DNA of 47,690 nt. Source: Candidatus Fermentibacterota bacterium (GTDB lineage: Bacteria; Fermentibacterota; Fermentibacteria; Fermentibacterales; Fermentibacteraceae). The notes under the pieces were generated by a model. That model had not been told where the DNA came from and searched no databases. It saw nothing but the letters and a program-made list of their open reading frames with translations. This document shows, in pieces, positions 30,298 to 39,950 of this stretch (the stretch's first letter is position 1; each line of letters begins with the position of its first letter). Made by a program: the position numbers and the translations under genes. The DNA is taken from contig PDSZ01000024.1 of assembly GCA_002748705.1 (NCBI GenBank), forward strand, positions 1 through 47,690, written 5' to 3'.

Positions 30298-32288
30298 TGG
30301 CCAGAGATCCTGTAGTAAAAACTGAAATTCTCTGTCACATCGCCGAGAGAAAAAAGGTTCTTTCCGTGATGGAAAAGACAGGGCGAATACACCTTCTGGA
30401 TATGTCAATCGTTGAAGATGTTCCTCTTTCTTCAGCATCAGAAGAGGGCAGCAGACTCACTGCTGATCTGATGTCTTCCCTTGAGAAAGCAATAGGATTC
30501 CTCAAAGGGAAAGAGTCAGAGAAAGAAACACAGCAGGTTATGAATATTGACAGTCTGAATGACCTTCTCTCTGACAGGGATCTTTCAGATACGGTCAGTC
30601 GTTGTGCGTACATCGCAGATGAAATAAGCAGGCTCAGTTCTCAGATTCAGGAACAGGAGAGGCAGAAGGCATTCCTTGAACAGTGGCAGGATATTCCGGT
30701 TTCTTTCAGTGAGATGAACAGAGAAGGAGTTTTTTCCGTGAGAGCTGGAAGAATTACTGCAAGGGAAGGACTCGCTTCACTTGAAAGCCTTGAGGCAGAA
30801 AATGAACTCTTCCATTACCAGGAGCTTTCCGAGAACAGAGTACTTGTTCTCTGGCATTCATCTGCGGAAGAGAATATTCTGCAGCGTCTTTCAGAGAGCG
30901 GATTCGCCTTTGAAGACTTCTCGGCATATTCTGATTCTCCGGCTTCAACTCTCAAACACATAACTGAACAGCTTGCAGCAATTGAGAAAAAGATCGCTGT
31001 TCTCAATAAAGAAGCAGATACAATGGTTTCTCTTCTTCCTTCAATGAAAGCTCTTTACGATGCTGCAGGAATTGAATCCTTCAGAGCAGGAGCTGTTTCT
31101 TCAGGCAGAGAAAGCCGTTCAGCCACGCTGCTTCATGCATGGATAAGAAGATCCGACATGCCCTCTCTCAAGAATGCCCTGGAGAGCATAGGTCCTGTTG
31201 AGCTTACAGAGATAGAACCGGATGAAGGTGAAACTCCTCCGGTTTTCCTCTCAGAGAGTGCAACTGCAGATCCTTACCTGATGCTCACTGACATGTACGG
31301 CAGACCGCAGGGCGCCGATCCTGACCCTACTCCGCTGATGGCGCCATTTTATGCCATGTTCTTCGGTGTCTGCATAGGTGATGCAGGATATGGTCTGGCC
31401 CTTGCGGCAGGAACAGCCATAGGCTGGCACTTTACCAGAAGAAAAAGCGGCAACACCAGGCTCTTCAGGCTTCTCTTTCAAGGAGCGCTGGCCAGTATTT
31501 TCTGGGGTGTTCTTCTTGGAGGATGGTTTGGAGCGTCATTCAGCAGTCTTCCCGGATTCCTTCAGGCTGCGGCAATGCCGCTGAACAGCATTGTTCCAGG
31601 GTACTCACATGGTGGAGATGGTTTTTCCATTTCCAACCAGTTCCTCTACCTGACTCTTGGATTCGGTGTGATCCAGCTGGCATGGGGAATCATAGTAAAC
31701 CTGCAGAAGAGGCTGAGAGCCGAAGAGGGTATTGCTGCTGTTGTTGACCAGACAGGGTGGATACTTGCTCTGCTGGGGCTTTTTCCCTGGCTCTTCGACC
31801 ACTATCTGGTGAACATCTATTCCAACACCGGCATACTGGACTCGGTTTTTCTTGGAATGCTTGGGCTGGGTGCTGTGCTGATCTTCGTAATGGGCGGCAG
31901 AGAGGCTGCTGGAATCGGAGGCAGGATAGGTCTTGGAGCTTATGCCTGTTACGGAATAGTTAACCTTCTGGGTGATGTTCTGAGTTACTCCCGTCTCTTT
32001 GCCCTTGCGCTGTCAAGTGCAATCATCGCCTCTGTCATTAACCAGATAGCAGCTATGGTAAGCGGATCCATTCCGGTGATAGGTATTATTCTGGCGGTTC
32101 TTGTTCTTGCAGGAGGTCATCTTTTCAACCTTGCAATGGCTGTTCTCAGCGGATTCATTCATACTGCGCGACTTCAATTCGTTGAGTTTTTCGGCAAGTT
32201 CTATGACGGTACCGGAAAGAGGTTTACACCCTTCAGGTACGAACCGCGATATGTAAGAATTAACAGAGAACAAAGTAATAACGCATAA
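30297..32288 (+). CDS. atpI: V/A-type ATPase membrane subunit I (a-like)
   Basis: The 663-residue protein combines a cytosolic N-terminal half with coiled coils (to about residue 330) and a C-terminal half of about eight membrane helices, including 'PFYAMFFGVCIGDAGYGLALA' and 'LLGDVLSYSRLFALALSSAII', the family's ion-channel helices with the key Arg. It forms the stator half-channels beside the rotor ring and joins to the E/H stalks. Length is usual for bacterial V-ATPases. It overlaps atpH by one base, and the atpK gene follows after 15 bases. Confidence 0.94.
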   Translation: MARDPVVKTEILCHIAERKKVLSVMEKTGRIHLLDMSIVEDVPLSSASEEGSRLTADLMSSLEKAIGFLKGKESEKETQQVMNIDSLNDLLSDRDLSDTVSRCAYIADEISRLSSQIQEQERQKAFLEQWQDIPVSFSEMNREGVFSVRAGRITAREGLASLESLEAENELFHYQELSENRVLVLWHSSAEENILQRLSESGFAFEDFSAYSDSPASTLKHITEQLAAIEKKIAVLNKEADTMVSLLPSMKALYDAAGIESFRAGAVSSGRESRSATLLHAWIRRSDMPSLKNALESIGPVELTEIEPDEGETPPVFLSESATADPYLMLTDMYGRPQGADPDPTPLMAPFYAMFFGVCIGDAGYGLALAAGTAIGWHFTRRKSGNTRLFRLLFQGALASIFWGVLLGGWFGASFSSLPGFLQAAAMPLNSIVPGYSHGGDGFSISNQFLYLTLGFGVIQLAWGIIVNLQKRLRAEEGIAAVVDQTGWILALLGLFPWLFDHYLVNIYSNTGILDSVFLGMLGLGAVLIFVMGGREAAGIGGRIGLGAYACYGIVNLLGDVLSYSRLFALALSSAIIASVINQIAAMVSGSIPVIGIILAVLVLAGGHLFNLAMAVLSGFIHTARLQFVEFFGKFYDGTGKRFTPFRYEPRYVRINREQSNNA

Positions 32289-32303
32289 CAAGGAGGATAT
32301 TAA

Positions 32304-32759
32304 GTGAGTGTATATCTGGTAGCATATCTGGGCGTGGCTCTGTCCTGTGCCCTTGCTGGAATCGGCAGTGCAGTAGGAGTTGGAATTGCAGCCCAGGCCA
32401 GTACCGGAGTGATGAGCGTTGATCCTGGAAAATTTGGAAAACTTCTTCTGCTTTCAGCTCTTCCTGGAACCCAGGGAATCTACGGCTTTGTTATAGCCTT
32501 CCTTCTCATCGGCAAGATTGGCGGTATCGACGATCTCACCATGTCGGATGCGTGGAAGATATTTGCAGCAGGTCTTCCTATCGCCCTTGCAGGTCTCATG
32601 TCCGGTATTCATCAGGGCAAAGTCTGCGCCGGTGGTGCAATGATGACAGCAAAACAGCCTGATGACAGTGCCAAATCACTTATTCTTGCGGTTTTCGTTG
32701 AGTTCTACGCAATTCTCGGATTCCTTGTTTCTTTCCTGATGCTCGGCCAGATTGGATAG
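32304..32759 (+). CDS. atpK: V/A-type ATPase rotor proteolipid subunit K, with Na+-binding signature
   Basis: The 151-residue protein has four membrane helices as two hairpins, the duplicated 16-kDa form seen in Enterococcus NtpK. It forms the rotating c-ring. Residues equivalent to the NtpK sodium site are all present: Leu53, Thr56, Gln57 and Tyr60 in 'LPGTQGIY', Gln104 in 'GIHQGK' and the ion-carrying Glu133 in 'VEFYAILG'; the first hairpin has no carboxylate, as in NtpK. This is consistent with Na+ coupling. GTG start with AGGAGG eight bases upstream. Confidence 0.93.
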   Translation: MSVYLVAYLGVALSCALAGIGSAVGVGIAAQASTGVMSVDPGKFGKLLLLSALPGTQGIYGFVIAFLLIGKIGGIDDLTMSDAWKIFAAGLPIALAGLMSGIHQGKVCAGGAMMTAKQPDDSAKSLILAVFVEFYAILGFLVSFLMLGQIG

Positions 32760-32765
32760 CGGTCT

Positions 32766-33353
32766 ATGTCTCTTGAGGCCATTCTGGCCAGAATAGAAAC
32801 AGATGCCCGAGAGAAGGCTGAACAGGCAATCAGTGCTGCAGAAGCTGAGAGAGATAAGGCCCTGCAAAAGGTGAAGGCATCCATCAAGAGCCGGCACCAC
32901 AAAGATGTTGAAAGGGTAAAGAACAGGGTTGAATCCAGATCTGAAAGAATGAAGCATCACATTCACAGGAATATGGAAAAGGCCCTTCTCAGCCACAGAA
33001 GACAAATCGTTGACCAGGCTATTACAGATGCGGTTATAAAGATTTCTGAAGCGACTGATTACCTTGAAATGATAGAGTCCCTTCTTTCAGGATGTGACCT
33101 CAGTGGAGAGGTTGAGATTATCGTCAACGAGAAGGATGCAGGCAGAATCAGTGCCGAATTCCTTAAAAAAGCCTCTGACGGAGAGAAAACATTTACTCTC
33201 TCAGAAGAGAGACACACTGATCATGGAGGGGTGATAATGCGCTGCGGGCACATCAGCCTTAACGCAACCCTTTCAATGATAGCAGAGCTGAACCATGATT
33301 CAATGGTTATGGAGCTGTCCAGGCTTCTTCCCCTGGAAGGGCAGGGGGAGTAG
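32766..33353 (+). CDS. atpE: V/A-type ATPase stator stalk subunit E
   Basis: The 195-residue protein starts with a long charged helix ('RIETDAREKAEQAISAAEAE') that coils with subunit H, and ends in a globular domain with 'ERHTDHGGVIMRCG', the E-subunit pattern (usually GGvil). It links the catalytic head to subunit I. The ribosome site before the ATG is weak, so translation is probably coupled to atpK, whose stop is six bases upstream. Confidence 0.85.
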   Translation: MSLEAILARIETDAREKAEQAISAAEAERDKALQKVKASIKSRHHKDVERVKNRVESRSERMKHHIHRNMEKALLSHRRQIVDQAITDAVIKISEATDYLEMIESLLSGCDLSGEVEIIVNEKDAGRISAEFLKKASDGEKTFTLSEERHTDHGGVIMRCGHISLNATLSMIAELNHDSMVMELSRLLPLEGQGE

Positions 33354-33354
33354 A

Positions 33355-34320
33355 GTGGCAGGCAGTTCGTACACATATGCCAGTGGCAGAGTCAGTGGAC
33401 TTGACGGTTCACTCCTTTCCAGGCGCATATGGCAGCAGCTCTTTACCGCTGAGAACAGAGACGAAGTGCTCAGAATACTGGGTGAAACCTGGTACGGTCC
33501 GCTTATTCAGGAATCAGGAAGTATTGAGGGTGCTCTGAGAGCAGCTGTTTCCTCTGCTGAGGAAGAATTGTCAGAGCTGTCCGAAAGCTGTTCATTCACA
33601 GACGGCATACTTCAGCGCAGAGATGTGAGAAATGCCAGATACCTGTGGAAAAACCTGGCTTCTGAAGGTTCAGGTGATGTGGATGTTGAACCTCAGGGCA
33701 CAATTCCAGTTGAGACCATCAGAATGGCATGGTCTGATCCTGGAGCTGCAGAGTCGCTTCCTGAGGGATTTCGGAGGGCTCTGGAAGAGCTTCATGAGCT
33801 TGCCTCTCCTTCTGCTTACAGACTGGATGCAGTGCTGGACAGACTTGCAGCCTCTGTTGAAGCGGAAAACCTGAGCACACTGCCTGAACCTGTTGGAGAC
33901 CTTCCCAGGGTAAAGATTGAACTCAGAAACTTTCTTACCGCTGCCAGAAACAGGGGCGACAGGGAAGCTGTGGAAAACTCGCTTCTCAGTGGTGGTTACC
34001 ACACTCCGGATGACATTTCACAGGCAGCAAGAATGAACAGACTGAGTGAGCTTCTTCAGGAGACATCCGGTTTTGAGGATGCAGCGAAAGCACTGGAAGA
34101 AGGTCTGGAAACAGGTTCTTTCCTCTCATACCAGAGGGAATCGGATCTTATAGTTCTGGAAATTCTTGAGAGGGCCTCATCGGATATGTTCAGCCCGGGG
34201 CCTCTTGCTGCATATGTGCTGGGAAGAGAACTGGAAGCATCTCATCTCAAGATGATAACAGCCGGCAAGACTGCCGGCATAGATATCCGGCGCCTTAAGG
34301 CCCGGGTTCCAAGAGGATAG
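33355..34320 (+). CDS. atpC: V/A-type ATPase subunit C (d-like rotor socket)
   Basis: The 321-residue, all-helical protein matches the V-ATPase C/d subunit ('YTYASGRVSGLDGSLLSRRIWQQL' at the start, usual for Y-A-x-xRvra), which caps the K ring and holds the central shaft D/F. Conservation is low, as is usual. I start at GTG 33355, two bases after the atpE stop and with GGGGGAG upstream, instead of the further open frame to 33295 that would lie inside atpE. Confidence 0.82.
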   Translation: MAGSSYTYASGRVSGLDGSLLSRRIWQQLFTAENRDEVLRILGETWYGPLIQESGSIEGALRAAVSSAEEELSELSESCSFTDGILQRRDVRNARYLWKNLASEGSGDVDVEPQGTIPVETIRMAWSDPGAAESLPEGFRRALEELHELASPSAYRLDAVLDRLAASVEAENLSTLPEPVGDLPRVKIELRNFLTAARNRGDREAVENSLLSGGYHTPDDISQAARMNRLSELLQETSGFEDAAKALEEGLETGSFLSYQRESDLIVLEILERASSDMFSPGPLAAYVLGRELEASHLKMITAGKTAGIDIRRLKARVPRG

Positions 34321-34327
34321 GAGAAAC

Positions 34328-34660
34328 ATGGCGGAACAGGGCAGAATGGCCTTTATCGGCGATGCGGATTCAGTACTCGGGTTCCGGGCTTTGGGAGTGG
34401 AAACCTACACCCCTGCATCTGGAGATGAGGCGGTGGAGATATTCAGATCGCTGGTTAAGGAAAAAGCATCAGTAGTAATGATCACCGAGGATATGCTGGA
34501 TCATCTCCAGATCGAGGTTGATCAGGTTGTCAGCCTTCCGGTTCCGGCCATAGTGGTCCTGCCGGGTGTTTCCGGTTCGAAGCACATGGGCGAGGACACT
34601 ATAAGGAACCTGATCATCAGGGCTGTAGGTGTTGATCTTATGGCGGAAGATGAGCAGTGA
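34328..34660 (+). CDS. atpF: V/A-type ATPase subunit F
   Basis: The 110-residue protein has the F-subunit pattern: '[21 protein letters not shown]' at the start and '[13 protein letters not shown]' followed by 'VPAIVVLPG'. It binds subunit D to form the central rotor shaft. GGAG lies before the ATG. It overlaps none of its neighbours and is followed by atpA after 13 bases. Confidence 0.92.
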   Translation: MAEQGRMAFIGDADSVLGFRALGVETYTPASGDEAVEIFRSLVKEKASVVMITEDMLDHLQIEVDQVVSLPVPAIVVLPGVSGSKHMGEDTIRNLIIRAVGVDLMAEDEQ

Positions 34661-34673
34661 GTCGGAGGAAGCA

Positions 34674-36443
34674 ATGCTAAAAGGCAGGATAAACAAAATA
34701 GCCGGACCGCTGGTAGTTGCCACCGGAATGACAGAAGCGAAGATGTACGATGTTGTTTTCGTCTCTGATTTCAGGCTTATCGGCGAGATTATTGAACTGA
34801 AGGGAGACAAGGCCTCCATTCAGGTTTACGAGGAAACAGCAGGGCTCAAACCAGGAGATCCTGTTTACATCACAGGAAGTCCGCTCTCAGTAGAGCTTGG
34901 CCCGGGGCTGCTGCAATCCATTTACGATGGTATTCAGAGACCGCTGGACAAGGTTCGTGAACAGGCTGGAGACTGGATTACCAGAGGAATAAACATTCCA
35001 GGTCTGGACCACGAAAAGAAATGGGACTTCAATCCGGTAATGGAACCTGGCAGAACAGTATCAGGCGGAGAAGTTATCGGTAAAGTACCTGAAACGGAAC
35101 TCATTGATCACAGCATCATGATTCCGCCGGGCATTTCAGGTGAGGTAACCTGGGTGATAGAAAAGGGCAGTTACAATATTGACACAGTAATAGCCAGGGT
35201 TAAGAAGCCTGACGGTGAAACCTGTGAACTGAAAATGTATCAGAAGTGGCCTGTTCGAAGAGGCAGGCCTGTGAGCACAAAACTTGCTCCTGATGAGCCT
35301 CTTGTTACCGGACAGAGGGTGGTTGATGCCTTTTTCCCTGTTGGAAAAGGCGGAACTGCATGTGTACCGGGACCGTTCGGCAGCGGCAAAACAGTAATTC
35401 AGCATCAGCTTGCCAAGTGGGCTGATACTGAGGTTGTTGTCTATGTGGGCTGCGGAGAGCGCGGCAACGAGATGACAGATGTTCTTCAGGAGTTTCCTGA
35501 GCTGGAAGACCCGAAGAGCGGAAAACCTCTGGTTCTGAAGACTGTTCTTGTGGCCAACACTTCCAATATGCCTGTGGCTGCCCGTGAGGCAAGTGTTTAT
35601 ACCGGCATAACAATTGCAGAATACTTCAGGGACATGGGTTACTCTGTGGCTCTCATGGCTGACTCCACAAGCAGGTGGGCAGAGGCAATGAGAGAGATGT
35701 CAGGGCGACTTGAAGAGATGCCCGGCGAAGAGGGTTATCCTGCATATCTTGGAACCCGTATCGCCGAGTTCTACGAGAGGGCCGGCAAGGTTAAGTGCCT
35801 TGGAGATGATGACAGAGTGGGAGCCCTTACAGTGGTGGGCGCTGTGAGCCCTGCAGGAGGAGACCTTTCTGATCCTGTGGTACAGGCAACCCTCAGGGTG
35901 GTGAAAGTGTTCTGGAGTCTTCAGGCGGAACTGGCCTACAAGCGCCACTTCCCTGCAATAGGATGGCTGGACAGTTACAGTCTGTACACCACCAACCTTA
36001 AAGAATATTACGACGAGAACCTTGGCGAAGAGTGGGTTCAGATGGTCAGAAAGGCAATGGCACTTCTTCAGGATGAATCAAATCTGCTTGAAATAGCCAG
36101 GCTGGTAGGCGCAGAGAGTCTTTCTCCTGAAGATCAGCTGATACTTCACACATCAAAGAGCCTCAGAGAAGATTTCCTGCATCAGAACGCCTTTCACCCG
36201 GTGGATACTTACGCTTCAATAAAGAAGCAGCAGCTCATGCTGGCAACCATTCTTCACACACATGACGAGATGGGCAGAGCCCTGAGGGCTGATGTTTCGC
36301 CGAAGGCTGTCTTTGACTTCCCGCACACCGAGGAGATTGCCGCAATGCGTTACCTTGAGGAGAAAGATATTTCCGGAATAGAAGAACTTCAGAAAAAGAT
36401 AACCGAAGCCGTTAACGAAAAGATACGGCTCGAAACCGCCTAG
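34674..36443 (+). CDS. atpA: V/A-type ATPase catalytic subunit A
   Basis: The 589-residue protein carries the catalytic P-loop '[12 protein letters not shown]', '[14 protein letters not shown]' and '[34 protein letters not shown]', plus the A-subunit-specific non-homologous region before the P-loop ('[11 protein letters not shown]'). It hydrolyses or makes ATP at the A-B interface. I choose the ATG at 34674 with GGAGG five bases upstream; the frame is open to 34629, but that part overlaps atpF. Confidence 0.96.
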   Translation: MLKGRINKIAGPLVVATGMTEAKMYDVVFVSDFRLIGEIIELKGDKASIQVYEETAGLKPGDPVYITGSPLSVELGPGLLQSIYDGIQRPLDKVREQAGDWITRGINIPGLDHEKKWDFNPVMEPGRTVSGGEVIGKVPETELIDHSIMIPPGISGEVTWVIEKGSYNIDTVIARVKKPDGETCELKMYQKWPVRRGRPVSTKLAPDEPLVTGQRVVDAFFPVGKGGTACVPGPFGSGKTVIQHQLAKWADTEVVVYVGCGERGNEMTDVLQEFPELEDPKSGKPLVLKTVLVANTSNMPVAAREASVYTGITIAEYFRDMGYSVALMADSTSRWAEAMREMSGRLEEMPGEEGYPAYLGTRIAEFYERAGKVKCLGDDDRVGALTVVGAVSPAGGDLSDPVVQATLRVVKVFWSLQAELAYKRHFPAIGWLDSYSLYTTNLKEYYDENLGEEWVQMVRKAMALLQDESNLLEIARLVGAESLSPEDQLILHTSKSLREDFLHQNAFHPVDTYASIKKQQLMLATILHTHDEMGRALRADVSPKAVFDFPHTEEIAAMRYLEEKDISGIEELQKKITEAVNEKIRLETA

Positions 36444-36459
36444 AAAGGGAGGTTGAGTA

Positions 36460-37863
36460 ATGATACGGGAATACAAGACAACCGTTGAGATTTCCGGCCC
36501 CCTGATGATGGTGGACCGTGTTACAGATGTCAGTTACGAGGAACTGGTTGAAATTGAACTGCCGGGTGGAGAACTCAGGCACGGCAGAGTGCTGGAGATA
36601 GACAGCAACATGGCCATGGTTCAGCTCTTTGAAGGTTCAAGCGGTACTGACCTGGAAACCAGTAAAGTGCGTTTTCTCGGCAAGGGTCAGGAACTGGGAG
36701 TATCAACTGAGATGCTGGGAAGGATTTTCGATGGCCAGGGCCGCCCAAGACCGCCTTTCGATAATGATCCTCCCATAGTTCCTGAAAAGATGGTGAACAT
36801 TAACGGTTCTCCTATCAATCCATATGCCAGAGATTATCCTGCTGAGTTTATTCAGACAGGGTTCAGCTCCATTGACGGTATCAATACGCTGGTGAGAGGG
36901 CAGAAGCTTCCCATTTTCAGCGCAAACGGTCTTCCTCACAGTATTGTTGCCGCACAGATAGCAAGACAGGCAAAGGTTACAGGCGGAGACGAGAACTTCG
37001 CAGTGGTCTTTGCTGCTATGGGTATCACCTTTGAAGAGGCAGATTACTTCATCAAGGATTTCAGGGCTACAGGTGCAATGGATAGAGCGGTTGTTTTCCT
37101 GAACCTTGCCGACGATCCTGCCATTGAGCGAATCAGTACACCGAGAATGGCCCTTACAGCAGCAGAGTATCTTGCTTATGAGAAGGACATGCACATTCTG
37201 GTTGTTCTCACAGACATGACCAACTACTGCGATGCTCTGAGAGAAATAAGTGCTGCAAGAAAGGAAATTCCAGGCAGAAGAGGCTATCCCGGATACCTCT
37301 ACACCGACCTTTCACAGATCTACGAGAGAGCTGGAAGAATCAAGGGAAGAAAGGGTTCCATAACCCAGATTCCCATTCTTACCATGCCTGAGGATGACAA
37401 GACTCATCCGATTCCTGATCTTACCGGATACATTACCGAGGGGCAGCTTATTCTAAACCGTGAGCTTCACAAGAAGGGCATATACCCTCCTATGGATGTG
37501 ATGGAGTCCCTGAGTCGTCTGAAGGACAAGGGAATCGGCAAGGGCAAAACCAGAGAAGACCATTCCGATCTGTTCAACCAGCTCATGGCCGCATACTCTG
37601 CAGGCAAAGCTGCAAGGGAGCTTTCGGTGATTCTGGGAGTTGCCGCGCTTAGCGACCTTGACAGAAACTATCTGGAGTTTGCCACTGAGTATGAGAAACG
37701 GTACATCAGTCAGGATGAACACGAAGACAGAGGAATAATGGAAACCCTTGATCTTGGCTGGGAGCTTCTCAAACTCCTTCCCAGAAGTGAGATGAAAAGA
37801 ATCAGACCGGAGTACCTGGACACCTACTGGCCGGTGGAAAAGAGTGAAGCAGATGCCCATTGA
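36460..37863 (+). CDS. atpB: V/A-type ATPase regulatory subunit B
   Basis: The 467-residue protein is the non-catalytic hexamer partner: '[23 protein letters not shown]', '[20 protein letters not shown]', '[22 protein letters not shown]' (where A subunits have a P-loop), and '[35 protein letters not shown]'. GGGAGG precedes the ATG. Its end overlaps atpD. Confidence 0.96.
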   Translation: MIREYKTTVEISGPLMMVDRVTDVSYEELVEIELPGGELRHGRVLEIDSNMAMVQLFEGSSGTDLETSKVRFLGKGQELGVSTEMLGRIFDGQGRPRPPFDNDPPIVPEKMVNINGSPINPYARDYPAEFIQTGFSSIDGINTLVRGQKLPIFSANGLPHSIVAAQIARQAKVTGGDENFAVVFAAMGITFEEADYFIKDFRATGAMDRAVVFLNLADDPAIERISTPRMALTAAEYLAYEKDMHILVVLTDMTNYCDALREISAARKEIPGRRGYPGYLYTDLSQIYERAGRIKGRKGSITQIPILTMPEDDKTHPIPDLTGYITEGQLILNRELHKKGIYPPMDVMESLSRLKDKGIGKGKTREDHSDLFNQLMAAYSAGKAARELSVILGVAALSDLDRNYLEFATEYEKRYISQDEHEDRGIMETLDLGWELLKLLPRSEMKRIRPEYLDTYWPVEKSEADAH

Positions 37864-38482
37864 GGTAAAAGCCACCAGGATGGAGCTGCTTCAGCTTAAG
37901 AAACGGCTCAGGCTTGCAAAGAAGGGTCATAAGCTCCTGAAGGACAAGCTCGACGAACTGATGCGTCAGTTCAAGATCCTGATAGCCGACTACGAAGGAG
38001 CAAGGGCTGCTCTGGAGGAAAAGCTTGAAACGGCCTACGGAGAGTTCCTGTTTGCCAGAGCGGCAATGGAGGAAGAAAGCCTCTTTGATGCCCTGAGATA
38101 CCCTGGAGCAAAGGCTGTTGTTGAGTCTTCCACCAGACGGGTGATGAACCTGACTCTTCCTGTTTTCAATGTTTCCATCAAGGGCAAGGTAAAGAACTAT
38201 GGAATGTTCGATACTCCTCCTGAGCTTGATGAGGCTCTTGAGGTCTACAAGTCTGTTCTTCCTGAAATTATCAGACTTGCCGAGCAGGAGAAGGCTATAG
38301 TACTTATTGCAGGAGAAATAGATTCCACCAGGCGCAGGGTGAACTCACTTGAGTATGTGATGATACCTGAGCAGGAACAGGCTATAAGGCAGATCCGTCT
38401 GAAACTGGATGAGATGGAAAGGGGCAACACCAACCGCCTCATGAAGGTAAAGGACATGGTGGAAGCCAAGAGAGCCATCTGA
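37853..38482 (+). CDS. atpD: V/A-type ATPase central-shaft subunit D
   Basis: The protein of about 209 residues starts '[19 protein letters not shown]', the near-invariant D-subunit opening, and is a long antiparallel coiled coil ending '[17 protein letters not shown]'. It rotates inside the A3B3 head. Two starts are possible, GTG 37844 and ATG 37853; the second matches the family best. It overlaps atpB by 11 bases and closes the operon; a stem-loop follows at 38486. Confidence 0.94.
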   Translation: MPIEVKATRMELLQLKKRLRLAKKGHKLLKDKLDELMRQFKILIADYEGARAALEEKLETAYGEFLFARAAMEEESLFDALRYPGAKAVVESSTRRVMNLTLPVFNVSIKGKVKNYGMFDTPPELDEALEVYKSVLPEIIRLAEQEKAIVLIAGEIDSTRRRVNSLEYVMIPEQEQAIRQIRLKLDEMERGNTNRLMKVKDMVEAKRAI

Positions 38483-38975
38483 ATGGCAGGGGGCCTGCAG
38501 GTCCCCTGCTCAACCCATGCATTCCTGGATCAAACTGACTGAACTGCAGAGAGATAAGTATGTGCTGTGAATATTCTAAACTGCAGGCTTCTGCATGCAG
38601 GCAGTATTTTTCATTGAATACTGAACATATTCTGAGGCAATATTTGCCTGAGAATTCTGCTTATTGAAATATGAGAAACATGGTCCGGAACGATTACAGC
38701 AGCCTCGTAAAGCCGGATTTGCCTGAGAAAGAGCACAAAATTTGATTTTTTCAATTCTTAACTTTTTCAAAAAATTTGTGTAATAATATTGCTTCTCTCT
38801 GCTGGAATGTCTTACCTCTGTCTCATGCGATCAACCAGGGAGTTCAGCAAGGCCAGCTTCAACCGATACATTCAGATGAGGCATTATTCGACTGTAAAAG
38901 TTAATTTACGGAATTTCATTAAGTTTTGTGGATTAAATTAATATAGCTGTAAAAAACTTATCGGCAGGAGCAGAC
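38483..38975. other. 493-base spacer, rich in hairpins, no gene seen
   Basis: No open frame here looks like protein. Besides the stem at 38486-38509 there are two neighbouring hairpins, 38602-38608 with 38617-38623 (7 bp), and 38629-38655 (11 paired bases with one G-G mismatch and a TAT loop). The motif TTTGCCTGAGA occurs twice, near 38643 and 38719. The last 250 bases are AT-rich and lead to the transglutaminase gene, with a possible -10 TAATAT near 38939. The region could hold a small RNA or long leader. Confidence 0.4.
38486..38509 (+). terminator. Hairpin after the V-ATPase operon
   Basis: A 7-bp GC-rich stem (38486-38492 with 38503-38509) follows atpD by four bases; the 10-base loop contains the palindrome CCTGCAGG. 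No U-tract follows, so it may end or protect the transcript by another mechanism. Confidence 0.5.
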
Positions 38976-39950
38976 ATGACAGCAGTGTTACTTGCAGTGA
39001 TTATTATTTCTTCTCCAGCCAGAGAAGAGTGCATTGATTTCCTTCTTTCCAACTCTCCCTCTTCAGACAGATCAGGCGAATCTCTGACTGCTCTTCAGGA
39101 GAATGTTGATCTGGCGCTTCTTGCCGTTGAAACCATGCCGTGGGGAGAGAGTATTCCAGATTCTGTCTTTCTCAGGTATGTGCTTCCGGCCAGAGTAAGC
39201 CAGGAACCTCTGGTTGCGTGGCGTCCGGTATTCAGAGAGGCTCTTCTTCCTCTTCTTGAAGGGGTGAATACAATAGAAGAGGCAACAGTTGTTATAGGCG
39301 GATGGTGTGACAGCATAACCGAGTATCAACCTACACAAGTCAGGGATCAGTCCCCCTTTGTTACCTGGTCTTCAGGAACAGGCCGCTGCGAGGAGCTGAC
39401 AGTTTTCTACATGGACGCGCTGCGCAGTGTGAGTATTCCCTGCAGGCAGGTTTTCACCCCTTACTGGATCACCTGTGACAGCAATCACGCCTGGCCGGAG
39501 GTCTGGACAGAGAGCGGCTGGGTATACGCCGACATTTCCACAGAAGATCTGAATAAGCTTCCAGAGTGGTTTGATGACAGGGTTTCAAAAGCGGCAATAG
39601 TAGTGGCAATCACAACAGGTAATGCAGAAGGAGCGTTAAGACAGCTGGGCAGTGTCTCTCTGGTCCCTGTTACAGAAACCTATGCGCAAACCGGCTTGCT
39701 TACCATTGCTGATGATTCTGCCGAAGTTGTTGTTTCAGTTGCAAACTACGGAGCATTGAGGGAGATTGTTACCATGACTCCGGAGCTGAGGCAGGTGGAA
39801 CTCGGCGAAGGCAGGTTTGTCGCAACCTGGGGCTGGCCTGTGAGAGGAACGGTTTTCGAGATAATTCCAGGAGAAGAGACAGTAATAGTACCAGATGACA
39901 GTCAGATGCTGGAAGAGCTTCACATCAATCTGAGGGAGGAGCAGATATGA
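38976..39950 (+). CDS. Exported transglutaminase-like protein, active-site triad intact
   Basis: The 324-residue protein starts with a short signal-like segment (residues 1-14) and holds a transglutaminase/cysteine-protease-like core. Catalytic residues are Cys138 in 'GRCEELTVFYMDALR', His171 in 'NHAWPEVW' and Asp186 in 'GWVYADI', the usual order and spacing. A conserved 'DSVFLRYVLPARVSQEPLVAWR' block precedes the core, and a beta-rich C-terminal domain (about 220-315) follows. Such proteins cut or cross-link peptides outside the cytosol; the substrate is unknown. The ATG has a GGAG site. It overlaps its paralogue by four bases. Confidence 0.85.
   Translation: MTAVLLAVIIISSPAREECIDFLLSNSPSSDRSGESLTALQENVDLALLAVETMPWGESIPDSVFLRYVLPARVSQEPLVAWRPVFREALLPLLEGVNTIEEATVVIGGWCDSITEYQPTQVRDQSPFVTWSSGTGRCEELTVFYMDALRSVSIPCRQVFTPYWITCDSNHAWPEVWTESGWVYADISTEDLNKLPEWFDDRVSKAAIVVAITTGNAEGALRQLGSVSLVPVTETYAQTGLLTIADDSAEVVVSVANYGALREIVTMTPELRQVELGEGRFVATWGWPVRGTVFEIIPGEETVIVPDDSQMLEELHINLREEQI

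Noticed and set aside
38576..38770. 64-codon minus-strand frame in the large spacer
   Set aside because: Runs through hairpins, has no ribosome site and no motif.
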